A stretch of 64,000 nt of DNA from Rathayibacter sp. VKM Ac-2759 (GCF_009834225.1 NZ_CP047176.1:2232001-2296000); one strand, 5' to 3'. Positions 8,792 to 16,883 are shown, counted from the stretch's first letter. Numbers and translations are program-made. The notes: generated from the letters alone by a model not told the origin.

Positions 8792-9796
8792 ATGACCACC
8801 CCCGCCCTCACCCAGTCCAGCGGCAGCGCGTACACGCGCATCCTCGGCATCGGAGCCGCACGCGGCGATCTCGTCGTGCCGAACGACGACCTCGTCGGCC
8901 CGATCAACTCGTCCGACGAGTGGATCCGCCAGCGCACCGGCATCATCGAGCGCCGCCGCGCCTCGGCCGACGTCCAGGCCGTCGACCTCGCGACCACGGC
9001 CGCACTCGAGGCGATCGAGAAGGCGGGCATCCGCCCCGACCAGATCGGCGTCGTCCTCGTCTCGACGATCAGCAACACGGTGCAGACCCCGTCGCTCGCG
9101 GCGCTGCTCGCCGACCGCATCGGTGCGAACCCCGCACCGGCCTACGACATCTCGGCCGCCTGTGCCGGCTACACCTACGGCATCGCCCAGGCCGACTCGT
9201 TCGTCCGGTCCGGCCTCGCCGAGTACGTGCTCGTCGTCGGCACCGAGAAGCTGTCGGACCTCGTCAAGGCGACCGACCGCAGCATCTCGTTCCTGCTGGG
9301 CGACGGCGCGGGCGCCGCGGTCGTCGGCCCCAGCGACTCCGCCGGGATCTCGAAGACCGTCTGGGGCTCCGACGGCTCCAAGTGGGACACGGTCGGCATG
9401 GACAACCCGCTGCAGGCCTACCGCGACGGCGTCGCCGAGTGGCCGACCCTCCGCCAGGACGGCCCCTCGGTCTTCCGCTGGGCGGTCTGGGAGATGGCGA
9501 AGGTCGCGAAGCAGGCGCTGGCGGAGGCGGGGGTCGAGCCCTCGGACCTCGCCGCGTTCATCCCGCACCAGGCCAACATGCGCATCATCGACGAGCTCGC
9601 CAAGCAGCTGAAGCTGCCCGAGACCGTGGCGATCGGCCGCGACATCGAGACGACCGGGAACACCTCAGCGGCGTCCATCCCGCTGGCGACCCACCGCCTG
9701 CTCGAGGAGCACCCGGAGCTCAGCGGCGGACTCGCCCTGCAGATCGGATTCGGCGCCGGACTCGTCTTCGGCGCGCAGGTCGTGGTGCTCCCTTAG
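8792..9796 (+). CDS. fabH: Beta-ketoacyl-ACP synthase III
   Basis: The protein has 334 residues; the ATG follows AGGAG at 8 nt. It condenses an acyl-CoA primer with malonyl-ACP to start each fatty acid. The Cys-His-Asn triad is visible: C124 in DISAACAGYTYG, H259 in FIPHQAN and N290 in TTGNTSAASIP. In Gram-positive actinobacteria FabH usually prefers branched primers, which would set an iso/anteiso profile; the sequence alone does not prove that. It lies between fabD and acpP in the same direction. A possible separate acpP promoter follows its stop. Confidence 0.95.
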   Translation: MTTPALTQSSGSAYTRILGIGAARGDLVVPNDDLVGPINSSDEWIRQRTGIIERRRASADVQAVDLATTAALEAIEKAGIRPDQIGVVLVSTISNTVQTPSLAALLADRIGANPAPAYDISAACAGYTYGIAQADSFVRSGLAEYVLVVGTEKLSDLVKATDRSISFLLGDGAGAAVVGPSDSAGISKTVWGSDGSKWDTVGMDNPLQAYRDGVAEWPTLRQDGPSVFRWAVWEMAKVAKQALAEAGVEPSDLAAFIPHQANMRIIDELAKQLKLPETVAIGRDIETTGNTSAASIPLATHRLLEEHPELSGGLALQIGFGAGLVFGAQVVVLP

Positions 9797-9814
9797 GGGG
9801 CGCGGGGCCACCCC

Positions 9815-9820
9815 TAAACT
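9815..9820 (+). promoter_or_regulatory. Candidate -10 (TAAACT) for acpP
   Basis: TAAACT lies in the 109-bp fabH-acpP gap, 85 nt before the acpP ATG. The -35 region is weak. A separate promoter would explain extra ACP synthesis. Confidence 0.3.
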
Positions 9821-9905
9821 GACTCACGGTCACGACGACTCCCTGTTCTGCGACGAACAACGAATCCTCGACGAACAACCTCACCACACCCTCAAGGAGA
9901 GAACC

Positions 9906-10154
9906 ATGGCACTGTCCACCGAAGAAGTCCTCGCCGGCCTGGCCGAACTGGTCAATGACGAGACGGGCATCGCGACCGATTCCGTCGAGCTGGACAAGTC
10001 GTTCACCGACGACCTCGACATCGACTCCATCTCGATGATGACCATCGTCGTCAACGCCGAGGAGAAGTTCGACGTCAAGATCCCGGACGACGAGGTCAAG
10101 AACCTCAAGACGGTCGGCGACGCGGTCACCTTCATCGTCAACGCCTCCGCGTAG
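9906..10154 (+). CDS. acpP: Acyl carrier protein
   Basis: The protein has 82 residues, is acidic, and forms a four-helix carrier. The phosphopantetheine attachment site is Ser41 in DIDSISMMTIV; the usual DSL is DSI here, which is common in actinobacteria. The ATG has a strong AAGGAGAG 6 nt upstream. It carries growing acyl chains between FabD, FabH and FabF. It sits between fabH and fabF. A GC-rich hairpin downstream (10188-10221) may stop part of the transcripts and so raise the ACP:FabF ratio. Confidence 0.96.
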   Translation: MALSTEEVLAGLAELVNDETGIATDSVELDKSFTDDLDIDSISMMTIVVNAEEKFDVKIPDDEVKNLKTVGDAVTFIVNASA

Positions 10155-10187
10155 TCCGCGCCTCGCGCACCCCGTCCTCGAGGCGGA

Positions 10188-10221
10188 CACCCCGGCCCGG
10201 GCATCCGCTCGGCCCGGGGTG
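10188..10221 (+). terminator. Intercistronic hairpin between acpP and fabF
   Basis: CACCCCGG (10188-10195) pairs perfectly with CCGGGGTG (10214-10221). There is no T-tract. It may act as a partial terminator or 3'-end stabiliser for acpP mRNA. Confidence 0.4.
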
Positions 10222-10259
10222 CGCCCGGCACCCACCCGTCACGGAACAGAGAACTCGTC

Positions 10260-11501
10260 ATGACCAAGAAGATCGTCGTCACCGGAATCGGTGCCAGCAC
10301 CCCCCTGGGTGGGACCGCCCGGGCCTCCTGGGACGCCCTGCTCGCCGGCGAGTCCGGGGTCCGGACCATCGAGGCCGACTGGGTCGCCCAGCACGATCTC
10401 CCCGTCACGTTCGCTGCACAGGCCAAGGTGCGCCCGGAGGAGGTGCTCTCCCGCCCCGAGGCGAAGCGCCTCGATCCGTCCAGCCAGTTCGCGCTGATCT
10501 CGGCGCGCGAGGCGTGGGCCGACTCCGGTCTCGCCGACGCCGACGTCGACCCGCTGCGCGTCGGAGTGGACTACTCGACCGGGATCGGCGGTCTCTGGAC
10601 CCTGCTCGACGCCTGGGACACCCTCCGCGAGCGCGGACCCCGCCGGGTCCTCCCCATGACGATCCCGATGCTCATGCCCAACGCCGCAGCAGCCGCGATC
10701 AGCATGTCCATCCCCTCCCGCGCCTACGCGCGCACCGACGTGTCGGCCTGCGCCTCGAGCACGGAGGCGATCGCCAACGCCTACGAGCACCTCCAGCGCG
10801 GCCTCGCCGACGTGGTCATCGCGGGCGGCACCGAATCGGTCGTGCACCCGCTGCCCATCGCCGCCTTCGCCGCGATGCAGGCCCTGTCGCGCCGCAACGA
10901 CGATCCGGCGACCGCCTCCCGCCCCTACGACGTCTCCCGCGACGGCTTCGTCCTCGGCGAAGGCGCCGGGACCCTCATCCTCGAGACCGAGGAGCACGCC
11001 CTCGCCCGCGGCGCCCGCATCTACGCCGAGCTCGCCGGCGGAGCCGTGACCAGCGACTCGTACCACATCACCGCGCCCGACCCCGAGGGGTCCGCGGCCG
11101 CCCGCGCCATGATCGAGGCCCTCGAGCAGGCCGGAGCCGAGCGCACCGACGTCACCCACGTCAACGCTCACGCCACCAGCACCCCCGTCGGCGACATCGC
11201 CGAGTACCGGGCCCTCGCCCGCGTCTTCGGCGACCACCTCCCGAACATCGCCGTCTCGGCCACCAAGGCCGCCACCGGCCACCTCCTCGGCGGGACCGGA
11301 GCCCTCGAGGCGATCTTCACGGTCCTCGCGCTCCACGAGCGCACCGCCCCGCCCACGATCAACCTCACCGAGCAGGACCCGCAGATCCCGCTCGACGTGG
11401 TCACGAGCCCGCGGCCGCTCGGCGACGGACCGCATGTCGCCCTTTCGAACTCGTTCGGGTTCGGCGGGCACAATGCTGTCGCCGCGTTCCGGTCGGTGTA
11501 G
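10260..11501 (+). CDS. fabF: Beta-ketoacyl-ACP synthase II
   Basis: The protein has 413 residues. It catalyses chain-elongating condensation of acyl-ACP with malonyl-ACP. The Cys-His-His triad is present: C164 in TDVSACASSTEA, H304 in VNAHATSTPVGD and H341 in KAATGHLLGGTGA. It is the last gene of the FAS II cluster. The dehydratase and reductases are not here, as usual for actinobacterial fab clusters. A 9-bp hairpin follows 45 bp after the stop, then a 640-bp repeat-filled gap up to the convergent DUF3145 gene. Confidence 0.95.
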   Translation: MTKKIVVTGIGASTPLGGTARASWDALLAGESGVRTIEADWVAQHDLPVTFAAQAKVRPEEVLSRPEAKRLDPSSQFALISAREAWADSGLADADVDPLRVGVDYSTGIGGLWTLLDAWDTLRERGPRRVLPMTIPMLMPNAAAAAISMSIPSRAYARTDVSACASSTEAIANAYEHLQRGLADVVIAGGTESVVHPLPIAAFAAMQALSRRNDDPATASRPYDVSRDGFVLGEGAGTLILETEEHALARGARIYAELAGGAVTSDSYHITAPDPEGSAAARAMIEALEQAGAERTDVTHVNAHATSTPVGDIAEYRALARVFGDHLPNIAVSATKAATGHLLGGTGALEAIFTVLALHERTAPPTINLTEQDPQIPLDVVTSPRPLGDGPHVALSNSFGFGGHNAVAAFRSV

Positions 11502-11545
11502 CGGGGCGTAATGGTGCCTCTGCCACGTTCCTGACGGAACGCGGG

Positions 11546-11570
11546 CTGCGCCGCACAGTGCGCGGCGCAG
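11546..11570 (+). terminator. Hairpin terminator after fabF
   Basis: CTGCGCCGC (11546-11554) and GCGGCGCAG (11562-11570) form a perfect 9-bp stem with a 7-nt loop, 45 bp past the fabF stop, without a T-tract. It also looks like the mirror-image end of the composite repeat that closes this gap at 12154-12178. Confidence 0.5.
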
Positions 11571-11626
11571 GCGCGTCCGCTCCCGGAGTGGTCGCGATCC
11601 GCAGGGCCGGTGCGGTGCGACGACGC

Positions 11627-11648
11627 CGATTCGCTGGAACGCGAATCG
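11627..11648 (-). repeat. GATTCGC hairpin element, reverse copy
   Basis: CGATTCGC and GCGAATCG are separated by tggaac. The same 8-bp arms recur at 12075-12096 and 7-bp arms at 37997-38016, where the loop reads gtccca or gtgcca, matching the reverse complement of this one. Confidence 0.6.
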
Positions 11649-11885
11649 CCGGATACGCCTCGTGCCGCGAGGGTGGTCTGCAGGCTCGCGTGGTGGTAGC
11701 GCGAGCTTCGCCGCGCGCTTCCGCAGGGAGGTGCCGGCAGAAGTGCTGGTGTCAGTGACCGTTGTACAGGGGCTCAGGTCTCGGCGCGGGTGTCGGTTCG
11801 GTGAGCCGCACGCTGGCCAGGTCGCGGGCTGCGCCGCGTTGCCCGCTCACGGGGTGCGGGCCTCTCAGCGGAGGATCCGCCAACT

Positions 11886-11937
11886 CTGCTGATCGAGTAG
11901 CCCGCGCAGCGGGCGTATCGAGATCCACCAGCATCGG
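11886..11937 (+). repeat. REP-like palindrome, copy 1
   Basis: CGAGTAGCCCGC pairs imperfectly with GCGGGCGTATCGAG. The same element, with loop changes, recurs at 11975-12015, 37763-37812 and about 37885-37934. I recall this type as abundant between genes in Microbacteriaceae. Confidence 0.7.
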
Positions 11938-11974
11938 AGGGCGGGGCTTCCAGGCTCTTCCTCTGAAGGAGGTC

Positions 11975-12015
11975 GGTCTCGATACGCCCCTGCGGGGCTA
12001 CTCGACCAGCGGGCT
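11975..12015 (-). repeat. REP-like palindrome, copy 2 (opposite orientation)
   Basis: GTCTCGATACGCCCC and GGGGCTACTCGACC flank a 2-nt loop. It is the reverse-oriented partner of the copy at 11886-11937. Confidence 0.7.
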
Positions 12016-12074
12016 TGCAGTAGTCCGCTGGCGACGATCCGATCCTGCACCCCGGTCGGCAAAGGCGCATCCGG

Positions 12075-12178
12075 CGATTCGCGTCCCAGCGAATCGACGT
12101 CGCCGAACGCAGGACGCTCTCGAGAACGCCACCACCTCGACAAGCCGACCGCGCGACGCCGCGCAGGGAGCGGCGTCG
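12075..12178 (+). repeat. Composite repeat: GATTCGC hairpin + 25-bp core + GACGCCG hairpin
   Basis: The element consists of an 8-bp hairpin (12075-12096), a 25-nt core (12131-12155) identical to 38051-38075, and a terminal hairpin CGACGCCG/CGGCGTCG (12154-12178). The dgt-side copy runs 37997-38099. Its terminal stem reads GGACGCCGG/CCGGCGTCC, so the outer pair changes from C-G to G-C. This compensatory change suggests the fold is maintained. Confidence 0.65.
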
Positions 12179-12180
12179 AC

Positions 12181-12231
12181 GATGCACAGCCTCGGCTGAT
12201 CAGCGCAGCTGGTCAGCCGACGCTGTGCATC
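12181..12231 (-). terminator. Hairpin overlapping the 3' end of the DUF3145 gene
   Basis: GATGCACAGC (12181-12190) pairs with GCTGTGCATC (12222-12231), and inside it CGGCTGA pairs with TCAGCCG. The right arm is the last coding segment and stop of the DUF3145 gene, so the mRNA 3' end folds back on its own last codons. Confidence 0.5.
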
Positions 12232-12716
12232 CAGATCACCGGCGCGAAGTCGCTCGCGTAGCGGAAGGGCTCGAGTTCGTCCTCCCAGGCCTGGCCGAGG
12301 GCGAGGCGGAGCTCGCGGTGGAGCTCGATCGGGTCGGCGCCGGCGGTCTCCATGGCGGAGCGGATGCGGTCCTCAGGGATGACGGTGTTGCCGGCGCTGT
12401 CGGTCTGCGCGTAGAAGATGCCGAGGGCGGGCGTGTGCATCCAGCGTCCGCCGTCGATGCCGGGGGACGGCTCCTCGGTGACCTCGTAGCGGACGTCCTC
12501 CCAGCCGCGGAGGGCGGAGGCGATCGTCGCTCCGGTGCCGGGCGGGCCCTCCCAGACGAACTCGGCTCGCTGGGTGCCGCGCAGCACGGGCTGCTCGATC
12601 CACGTGAAGTTCACGGGTCGACCGAGAGCGCGACCCGCTCCCCACTCGAGGTGGGGGCAGAGCGCGCGGGGGGCGGAGTGCACGAAGAGCACACCCCGGG
12701 TCTGTTGCGCCACCAT
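12213..12716 (-). CDS. DUF3145 family protein
   Basis: The protein has 167 residues from the ATG at 12716, with GGAGG 4 nt upstream; a frame extension to 12878 has no RBS. It matches the actinobacterial DUF3145 family: RGVLFVHSAPRALCPHLEWG start, a basic FTWIEQPVLRG segment, and an acidic C-terminal half ending FAPVIWMHSVG. Its function is unknown. The gene regularly accompanies the fabD-fabF cluster in actinobacteria, as here, which hints at a link to lipid metabolism. It is convergent with fabF across a repeat region and divergent from the PadR gene. Confidence 0.85.
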   Translation of the reverse strand: MVAQQTRGVLFVHSAPRALCPHLEWGAGRALGRPVNFTWIEQPVLRGTQRAEFVWEGPPGTGATIASALRGWEDVRYEVTEEPSPGIDGGRWMHTPALGIFYAQTDSAGNTVIPEDRIRSAMETAGADPIELHRELRLALGQAWEDELEPFRYASDFAPVIWMHSVG

Positions 12717-12891
12717 GCTGTCCTCCGTCCGTCCCGGTGCGTCTTCCCCAACGACCCGGACCACGTGATGACTAGCGGTGCATTCTTCGATTAGACGGTG
12801 GACGAGCCACCACGTCGAATTATGCAACACCCTCTCCGCGCCGACAAGGCGGCTCGCCGCGCCTGGAGACCGGGTCACCGGATCCCCTGCC

Positions 12892-12897
12892 TATACT
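12892..12897 (+). promoter_or_regulatory. Candidate -10 (TATACT) for the PadR gene
   Basis: TATACT lies 40 nt before the GTG start of the PadR gene. An AGGAG Shine-Dalgarno lies in between. No convincing -35 is visible. Confidence 0.4.
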
Positions 12898-12936
12898 CGG
12901 GATCGTCCGCCCCTCCCTCTCTCCGACAGGAGCTCC

Positions 12937-13518
12937 GTGTCGGTCCGCGACGGTCTGCTGGCTCTCCTCACCCTCGGGCCGGCCTACGGTCTCCAGCTGC
13001 ACGCCGAGCTGCTCGATCGGGCGGCGCATCGGCGCCGGGTGAACGTCGGGCAGATCTACTCGACGCTCGAGCGCCTCCGCGAGCGGGGGCTCGTCACGGG
13101 CGCCGGCTCCACCGAGGACGGCCTGCCTCTGCACGCGTTGACCGAGAGCGGCCGGGCGGAGGCGATCGCCTGGCTGACCGGCGTGGGCGCCTCCCCCGCC
13201 GAGGACTGGGACGACGTGCTCGACCGGATCCTGCTCGCCTCGAGCCTGCCCGGCGCCGATCTCGACTCCGTGCTGGAGGCCTACTCGAGCGCCCCGCTCG
13301 ACGGCTCCGATCCGCTCGACGAGCATCCGCAGCGCCGCCTCGCCGCTCGCGCCTCCCTCGTGCGCGACGAGGCCCTGCGCCACCTCCTCGATGCCGCTCG
13401 CGACGAGCTGTCGAAGGGCGAGGCGTCGTCGGGCGTGCGCGGCTTCGCCGTCGAGCGCCCGCGTCGCGGCCGGCGGGCGGGGAGCCGGGACGAGACAGGG
13501 ACGGGCGCCGTCGCCTAG
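12937..13518 (+). CDS. PadR family transcriptional regulator
   Basis: The protein has 193 residues from a GTG with AGGAG 4 nt upstream. Residues 1-75 form a PadR winged HTH: LLALLTLGPAYGLQLHAELL, then GQIYSTLERLRERGLV and a beta wing ending HALTESGRAEAIAWL. A C-terminal helical dimerisation region follows (about 90-165), then an Arg-rich tail. PadR proteins are usually repressors of transporters or stress genes, often autoregulated. The next gene (secreted lytic enzyme) starts 10 bp downstream, but its own -10 overlaps this stop codon, so joint control is uncertain. Confidence 0.85.
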   Translation: MSVRDGLLALLTLGPAYGLQLHAELLDRAAHRRRVNVGQIYSTLERLRERGLVTGAGSTEDGLPLHALTESGRAEAIAWLTGVGASPAEDWDDVLDRILLASSLPGADLDSVLEAYSSAPLDGSDPLDEHPQRRLAARASLVRDEALRHLLDAARDELSKGEASSGVRGFAVERPRRGRRAGSRDETGTGAVA

Positions 13519-13521
13519 GGT
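13516..13521 (+). promoter_or_regulatory. Leaderless-type -10 (TAGGGT)
   Basis: TAGGGT ends 7 nt before the ATG at 13529. Its TAG is also the stop codon of the PadR gene. Confidence 0.45.
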
Positions 13522-13528
13522 GGATCGC

Positions 13529-14866
13529 ATGTCCCGCTCCCCCCTCGGCGTCCGCGCTCCCTCGCGCGCGCGTCGGCGCCTCGTGGCGGCGGGTGCGGGC
13601 ACCGTCCTCGTCCTCTGCGCAGCGCTGGCCTCCCCGCTGACCGCGTCCGCCGCCTACGACCCGTCCGACTATCCGTCGTGGTCGGATGTCGAGGCCGCGA
13701 AGTCGAGCGAGTCCGCCACCTCGGCCGAGGTCGACCGGATCACCGCCTTCCTCGCCGATCTCCGCGATCAGGCCGCCGCGCTCACCGACGCGGCGATCAC
13801 CAAGGCCTCCGAGGCCGACGCCGCGAAGAGCGCCCTCGACGAGGCGACGCAGAAGGTGACCGCGCTCGAGGAGCGCGCCGACGCCGCGCGTGCCGACGCC
13901 GATGCCGCCAAGGAGCAGGCCGGGCGCCTGGCCGCCCAGCTCTACCGCAACGGCGGGACCGACGCGACCCTCAACCTCCTCATCGGGGGGCAGGAGTCCG
14001 ACGCCCTGCTCTACCGCCTCGGCACGATGAGCCAGCTCACCCTGCAGACCAGCAGGCTGCAGACCGAGGCCGAGTCGACCGAGAACCAGGCCGGTGCCCT
14101 CGCCGCTCAGGCCGAGCAGGCTCGCACCGAGCGCGCGACGCTCGCCTCCGCCGCCGAGGACGCTCTCGCCTCGGCGCAGGCCGCTCAGGCCGCCGCCGAT
14201 GCGAAGGTCGCCGAGCAGGAGCAGTACAGCGCCCAGCTCTACGAGCAGCTCGCGTCTCTGAAGAACACCACGGCCGCCCTTGAGGAGGAGTACGCCACCG
14301 GTCAGGATGCGAAGGCCGCGTTCGAGGAGCAGGAGCGTCAGGCCAGGCTCGCCGCAGAGGCGGAGGCGCGCCGCCAGGCCGCTGCCAACGCCCCCGCGGC
14401 CTCCGCACCCGTCTCCGCACCGGCGGCGCCCGCGTCCTCGTCCGGAGGCGGCCCCCTGCAGCTCGGCAACGACGACCCGACCGGGGCGACCAACAGCTCG
14501 GCCCAGACCATCGCCGCCCTCAGCACGTACGCGGGCCGCACCGACGGCATGTCGCCGTCGCAAGCGCAGGCGTACGCCCGCTCGGTCCTCGGCAACCACG
14601 GTTGGGGACAGGACCAGATGGACTCCTGCCTCATCCCGCTCTGGAACGGCGAGTCGGGCTGGCGCTGGAACGCGCTGAACCGCTCCTCCGGCGCCTACGG
14701 GATCCCGCAGTCCCTCCCCGCCAGCAAGATGGCGTCCTACGGCTCCGACTACCAGACCAACGCGGCGACCCAGATCGACTGGGGTCTCGCCTACATCAAG
14801 AGCGTCTACGGCTCGCCGTGCACCGCGTGGTCGAAGTGGAACTCCCGCTCGCCGCACTGGTACTGA
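13529..14866 (+). CDS. Secreted coiled-coil protein with C-terminal lysozyme/lytic transglycosylase-like domain
   Basis: The protein has 445 residues. Residues 1-41 are a signal peptide (Arg-rich start, hydrophobic core, TASA cleavage site). Residues about 50-290 form long Ala/Glu/Gln heptad coiled coils like those of peptidoglycan hydrolases of the NlpC/RipA type. A Pro/Ala/Ser linker follows, then a C-terminal domain of about 100 residues with WNGESGWRW, where Glu375 is the likely catalytic acid, followed by SGAYGIPQS. It probably cleaves glycan strands in the cell wall, with the coiled coil giving localisation or autoinhibition. It contains no NlpC/P60 Cys-His domain. Confidence 0.8.
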   Translation: MSRSPLGVRAPSRARRRLVAAGAGTVLVLCAALASPLTASAAYDPSDYPSWSDVEAAKSSESATSAEVDRITAFLADLRDQAAALTDAAITKASEADAAKSALDEATQKVTALEERADAARADADAAKEQAGRLAAQLYRNGGTDATLNLLIGGQESDALLYRLGTMSQLTLQTSRLQTEAESTENQAGALAAQAEQARTERATLASAAEDALASAQAAQAAADAKVAEQEQYSAQLYEQLASLKNTTAALEEEYATGQDAKAAFEEQERQARLAAEAEARRQAAANAPAASAPVSAPAAPASSSGGGPLQLGNDDPTGATNSSAQTIAALSTYAGRTDGMSPSQAQAYARSVLGNHGWGQDQMDSCLIPLWNGESGWRWNALNRSSGAYGIPQSLPASKMASYGSDYQTNAATQIDWGLAYIKSVYGSPCTAWSKWNSRSPHWY

Positions 14867-14884
14867 TCGCTCGTCGGGCGGGCG

Positions 14885-16528
14885 TCACTTCGCCTGGTCG
14901 TAGGAGTCGACGACCGCGACGGTGACCGGGAAGTCGACCTCCGAGTCGCCGAAGAGGGCGCGGCCCGCGCGCGCCGCCGACTCCCGGACGATCGTCGCGA
15001 CCCGGTCGGCCTCCTCCTCGGGCGCGTGGACGATGACCTCGTCGTGCAGGAAGTACACGAGGTGCGCGTCGCCCTCGCGGATCCGCGCGCGCAGCTCCCC
15101 CATCCAGCAGAGCGCCCACTCGGCCGCCGTCCCCTGCACCACGAAGTTGCGGGTGAAGCGCCCCCACTCGCGGGCGCGCTGGCCGCTCCGGGCGTCGGTC
15201 GCATCGGAGTCGAGAGCCGCCCCCGGAGGCGAGCTGCGGCCGAGCCACGTCGACACCGGCTCACCGCGCTCGCCGGCCCGCGCCGCGGCCTCGACGTGGG
15301 CGACCGAGCGCGGGTAGGCCCGCGCGAGCCGCGGGAGCAGCCGTCCCGCCTCTCCGCTCGTCGCCCCGTACATCGCGCCGAGCATGGCGACCTTGGCCCG
15401 CGGGCGGTCGGGGACCACTCCCGCGTCGACGATGCCCTGGTAGAGGTCGCGGCCCCGGCCGGCGGCCGCCATCGCGGAGTCGCCCGACACCGCCGCGAGG
15501 ATCCGAGGCTCGAGCTGCGCGGCGTCGGCGACGACGAGCTTCCAGCCGGGATCGGCGACCACGGCGGCCCGGATCTGGCGGGGCAGCTGCAGCGCGCCTC
15601 CGCCCGATGTCGCCCACCGGCCGGTGACCACGCCGCCCACCACGTACTCGGGCCGGAAGCGCCCGCCGCGGACCCACGCGTCGAGCCAGGCCCAGCCGTT
15701 GGCGGTCAGCAGCCGCGAGAGCTTCTTGTACTCCAGCAGCGGCTCGATCACCGGATGCTCCAGCGACTGCAGCTCCCACGAGCGGGTGGACTCGACGGCG
15801 AGCCCACCGCGTCGGAGCGCTCGGATCAGGTCGGCCGGAGAGTCGGGGTTCAGCTCGGGAGCAGCGAGTGCGGAGCGGACGCGGTTCACCAGCGCCTCGA
15901 GGCGCTCGGGCCGTCCGCCGAAGTGCGGTCTCGGGCCGAGCGCCTCGGTGAGCACCCGGTCGTGGACGTCCGCCCGCCACGGCAGGCCGGCGGCGGCGAT
16001 CTCTCGGGCGATGAGGGCGCCGACCGACTCGGCCGCGAGCAGGAGGCGGAGCCGCCCCGATCCGGCGGCACCCGCGAGAGCCGCCTCCTGGCGGGCGAGC
16101 TCCTCGAGCGGATCCCGCTCCCCCTCCTCGCCCGACGCCTCCTCGAAGCCGAGGAGCGTGTCTCCCGACGCGGGCACGGCGGCGCCCGCATCCCAGGCGT
16201 CACCGGGCGCCCGCGCGAGCGTCGAGCCGGCCGTCGCCACCGAGCGGCGGAGGATCGCCCTGGCCAGACGCAGATCGTGGCAGCGCGCGACCCGCACGCC
16301 CGCGTCGAGGAGGGCGGGATACCAGCGCGCGGTGTCGTCCCACACCCAGCGGGGCCGCTCCCGCTCGCGAACCCGCACCAGCTCTGCGAGCTCGCGCGCG
16401 CCACGACCCGCCGCCACCGTCTCGCCGGTGTCGACGGAGAGGACCTGCCACTCCCCGGTGGGGCCGCCGGCGAGTGCGAGGAGCATCCGCTCATTCTCCC
16501 CCGCCGAGAGCACCCGCGTCCGCGTCAT
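14885..16528 (-). CDS. Family A DNA polymerase (PolA-like, bifunctional 3'-5' exonuclease/polymerase type)
   Basis: The protein has 547 residues. The polymerase palm/fingers motifs are intact: motif A VVADAAQLEPR (Asp335), motif B RAKVAMLGAMYGATSG (about 378-393) and motif C FLHDEVIV (Asp496-Glu497). The N-terminal about 170 residues are a degenerate exonuclease-like region with no clear DEDD residues, and there is no 5'-nuclease domain, so this is not the housekeeping Pol I. Start 16528 overlaps the upstream stop as ATGA; an alternative ATG at 16486 has GGGGGAG upstream. It is cotranscribed with the 98-aa gene behind a perfect SOS box, suggesting a damage-inducible polymerase. Confidence 0.85.
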   Translation of the reverse strand: MTRTRVLSAGENERMLLALAGGPTGEWQVLSVDTGETVAAGRGARELAELVRVRERERPRWVWDDTARWYPALLDAGVRVARCHDLRLARAILRRSVATAGSTLARAPGDAWDAGAAVPASGDTLLGFEEASGEEGERDPLEELARQEAALAGAAGSGRLRLLLAAESVGALIAREIAAAGLPWRADVHDRVLTEALGPRPHFGGRPERLEALVNRVRSALAAPELNPDSPADLIRALRRGGLAVESTRSWELQSLEHPVIEPLLEYKKLSRLLTANGWAWLDAWVRGGRFRPEYVVGGVVTGRWATSGGGALQLPRQIRAAVVADPGWKLVVADAAQLEPRILAAVSGDSAMAAAGRGRDLYQGIVDAGVVPDRPRAKVAMLGAMYGATSGEAGRLLPRLARAYPRSVAHVEAAARAGERGEPVSTWLGRSSPPGAALDSDATDARSGQRAREWGRFTRNFVVQGTAAEWALCWMGELRARIREGDAHLVYFLHDEVIVHAPEEEADRVATIVRESAARAGRALFGDSEVDFPVTVAVVDSYDQAK

Positions 16529-16821
16529 CGGGGAGAGGCCTCTGTCGACGGCGGATAGCCCGGGAACGGCTTCTCCTGCGCGGTGGGCGGCTGCCGCTTC
16601 CACAGCGCCTCGGCGATCGCCTCCATCGACGGCGAGTAGCCGACGAGCTCGCGCCGGCTCGGGTCGGCCGACCAGGTGACGGCCCGGAACCACGCCTCGC
16701 GGTACGGCCCCGTCTCGATCCGCCGGACGAGGCCGATCCTGCCGGTGCGCATCGCGTCGACCATCACCCACTCGTCGGGGCCGCTGCTGCGCAGCATCTG
16801 GAGGGGACTCCACTCGATCAT
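16525..16821 (-). CDS. Uncharacterised 98-aa protein, first gene of the SOS-box operon
   Basis: The protein has 98 residues, starting at an ATG with a full AGGAGG 5 nt upstream. I do not recognise the family. It has a mixed alpha/beta composition with Trp-rich segments (WSPLQML, WVMVDAMRTGRIGLVRRIE, AWFRAVTW), an EAIAEALWKRQ helix and a Pro-rich tail. Its stop overlaps the polymerase start as ATGA, so the two are translationally coupled and probably work together. The nearest upstream signal is a -35/-10 pair with an SOS box in the spacer. Confidence 0.7.
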   Translation of the reverse strand: MIEWSPLQMLRSSGPDEWVMVDAMRTGRIGLVRRIETGPYREAWFRAVTWSADPSRRELVGYSPSMEAIAEALWKRQPPTAQEKPFPGYPPSTEASPR

Positions 16822-16874
16822 CACGCCTCCTGCCCGGTCGATCCGCGGCCGTGGCGAGCACGGGCGCCGCGGCG

Positions 16875-16880
16875 TACACT
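16875..16880 (+). promoter_or_regulatory. Candidate -10 (TACACT) for the rightward SOS gene
   Basis: TACACT fits TANNNT. Transcription would start near 16887, immediately before the SOS box, so LexA would cover the start site. Confidence 0.4.
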
Positions 16881-16883
16881 CGC

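Larger units (their letters stand above)
11502..12212. repeat. 711-bp non-coding gap with REP-like palindromes and mirrored composite repeats
   Basis: No credible gene is present between the convergent ends of fabF and DUF3145. From left to right the gap holds: the 11546-11570 hairpin; a GCGCG...TGGT segment (11571-11592); a CGATTCGC/GCGAATCG hairpin (11627-11648); about 230 bp of unassigned sequence; two REP-like palindromes (11886-11937 and 11975-12015) in opposite orientation; a second CGATTCGC/GCGAATCG hairpin (12075-12096); an ACCACC...GCGCG segment (12131-12155); the 12154-12178 hairpin; and the 12181-12231 hairpin. The left and right halves are roughly mirror images. Confidence 0.7.

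Noticed and set aside
7688..9568. 626-aa open frame antisense to fabD and fabH
   Set aside because: It spans two well-supported genes and has a low-complexity Arg/Asp/Gly composition typical of antisense shadows.
11502..12212. Frames in the fabF-DUF3145 gap (for example 11762-12199)
   Set aside because: They cross REP palindromes and hairpins, have no RBS and no recognisable motif.
12717..12878. N-terminal extension of the DUF3145 gene to 12878
   Set aside because: The ATG at 12716 has GGAGG at correct distance and matches the family start; the extension is unlike the family.
13094..14857. 587-aa open frame antisense to the PadR and lytic-enzyme genes
   Set aside because: Shadow frame: Leu/Gly/Arg-rich, no signature, overlaps two genes with clear domains and starts.
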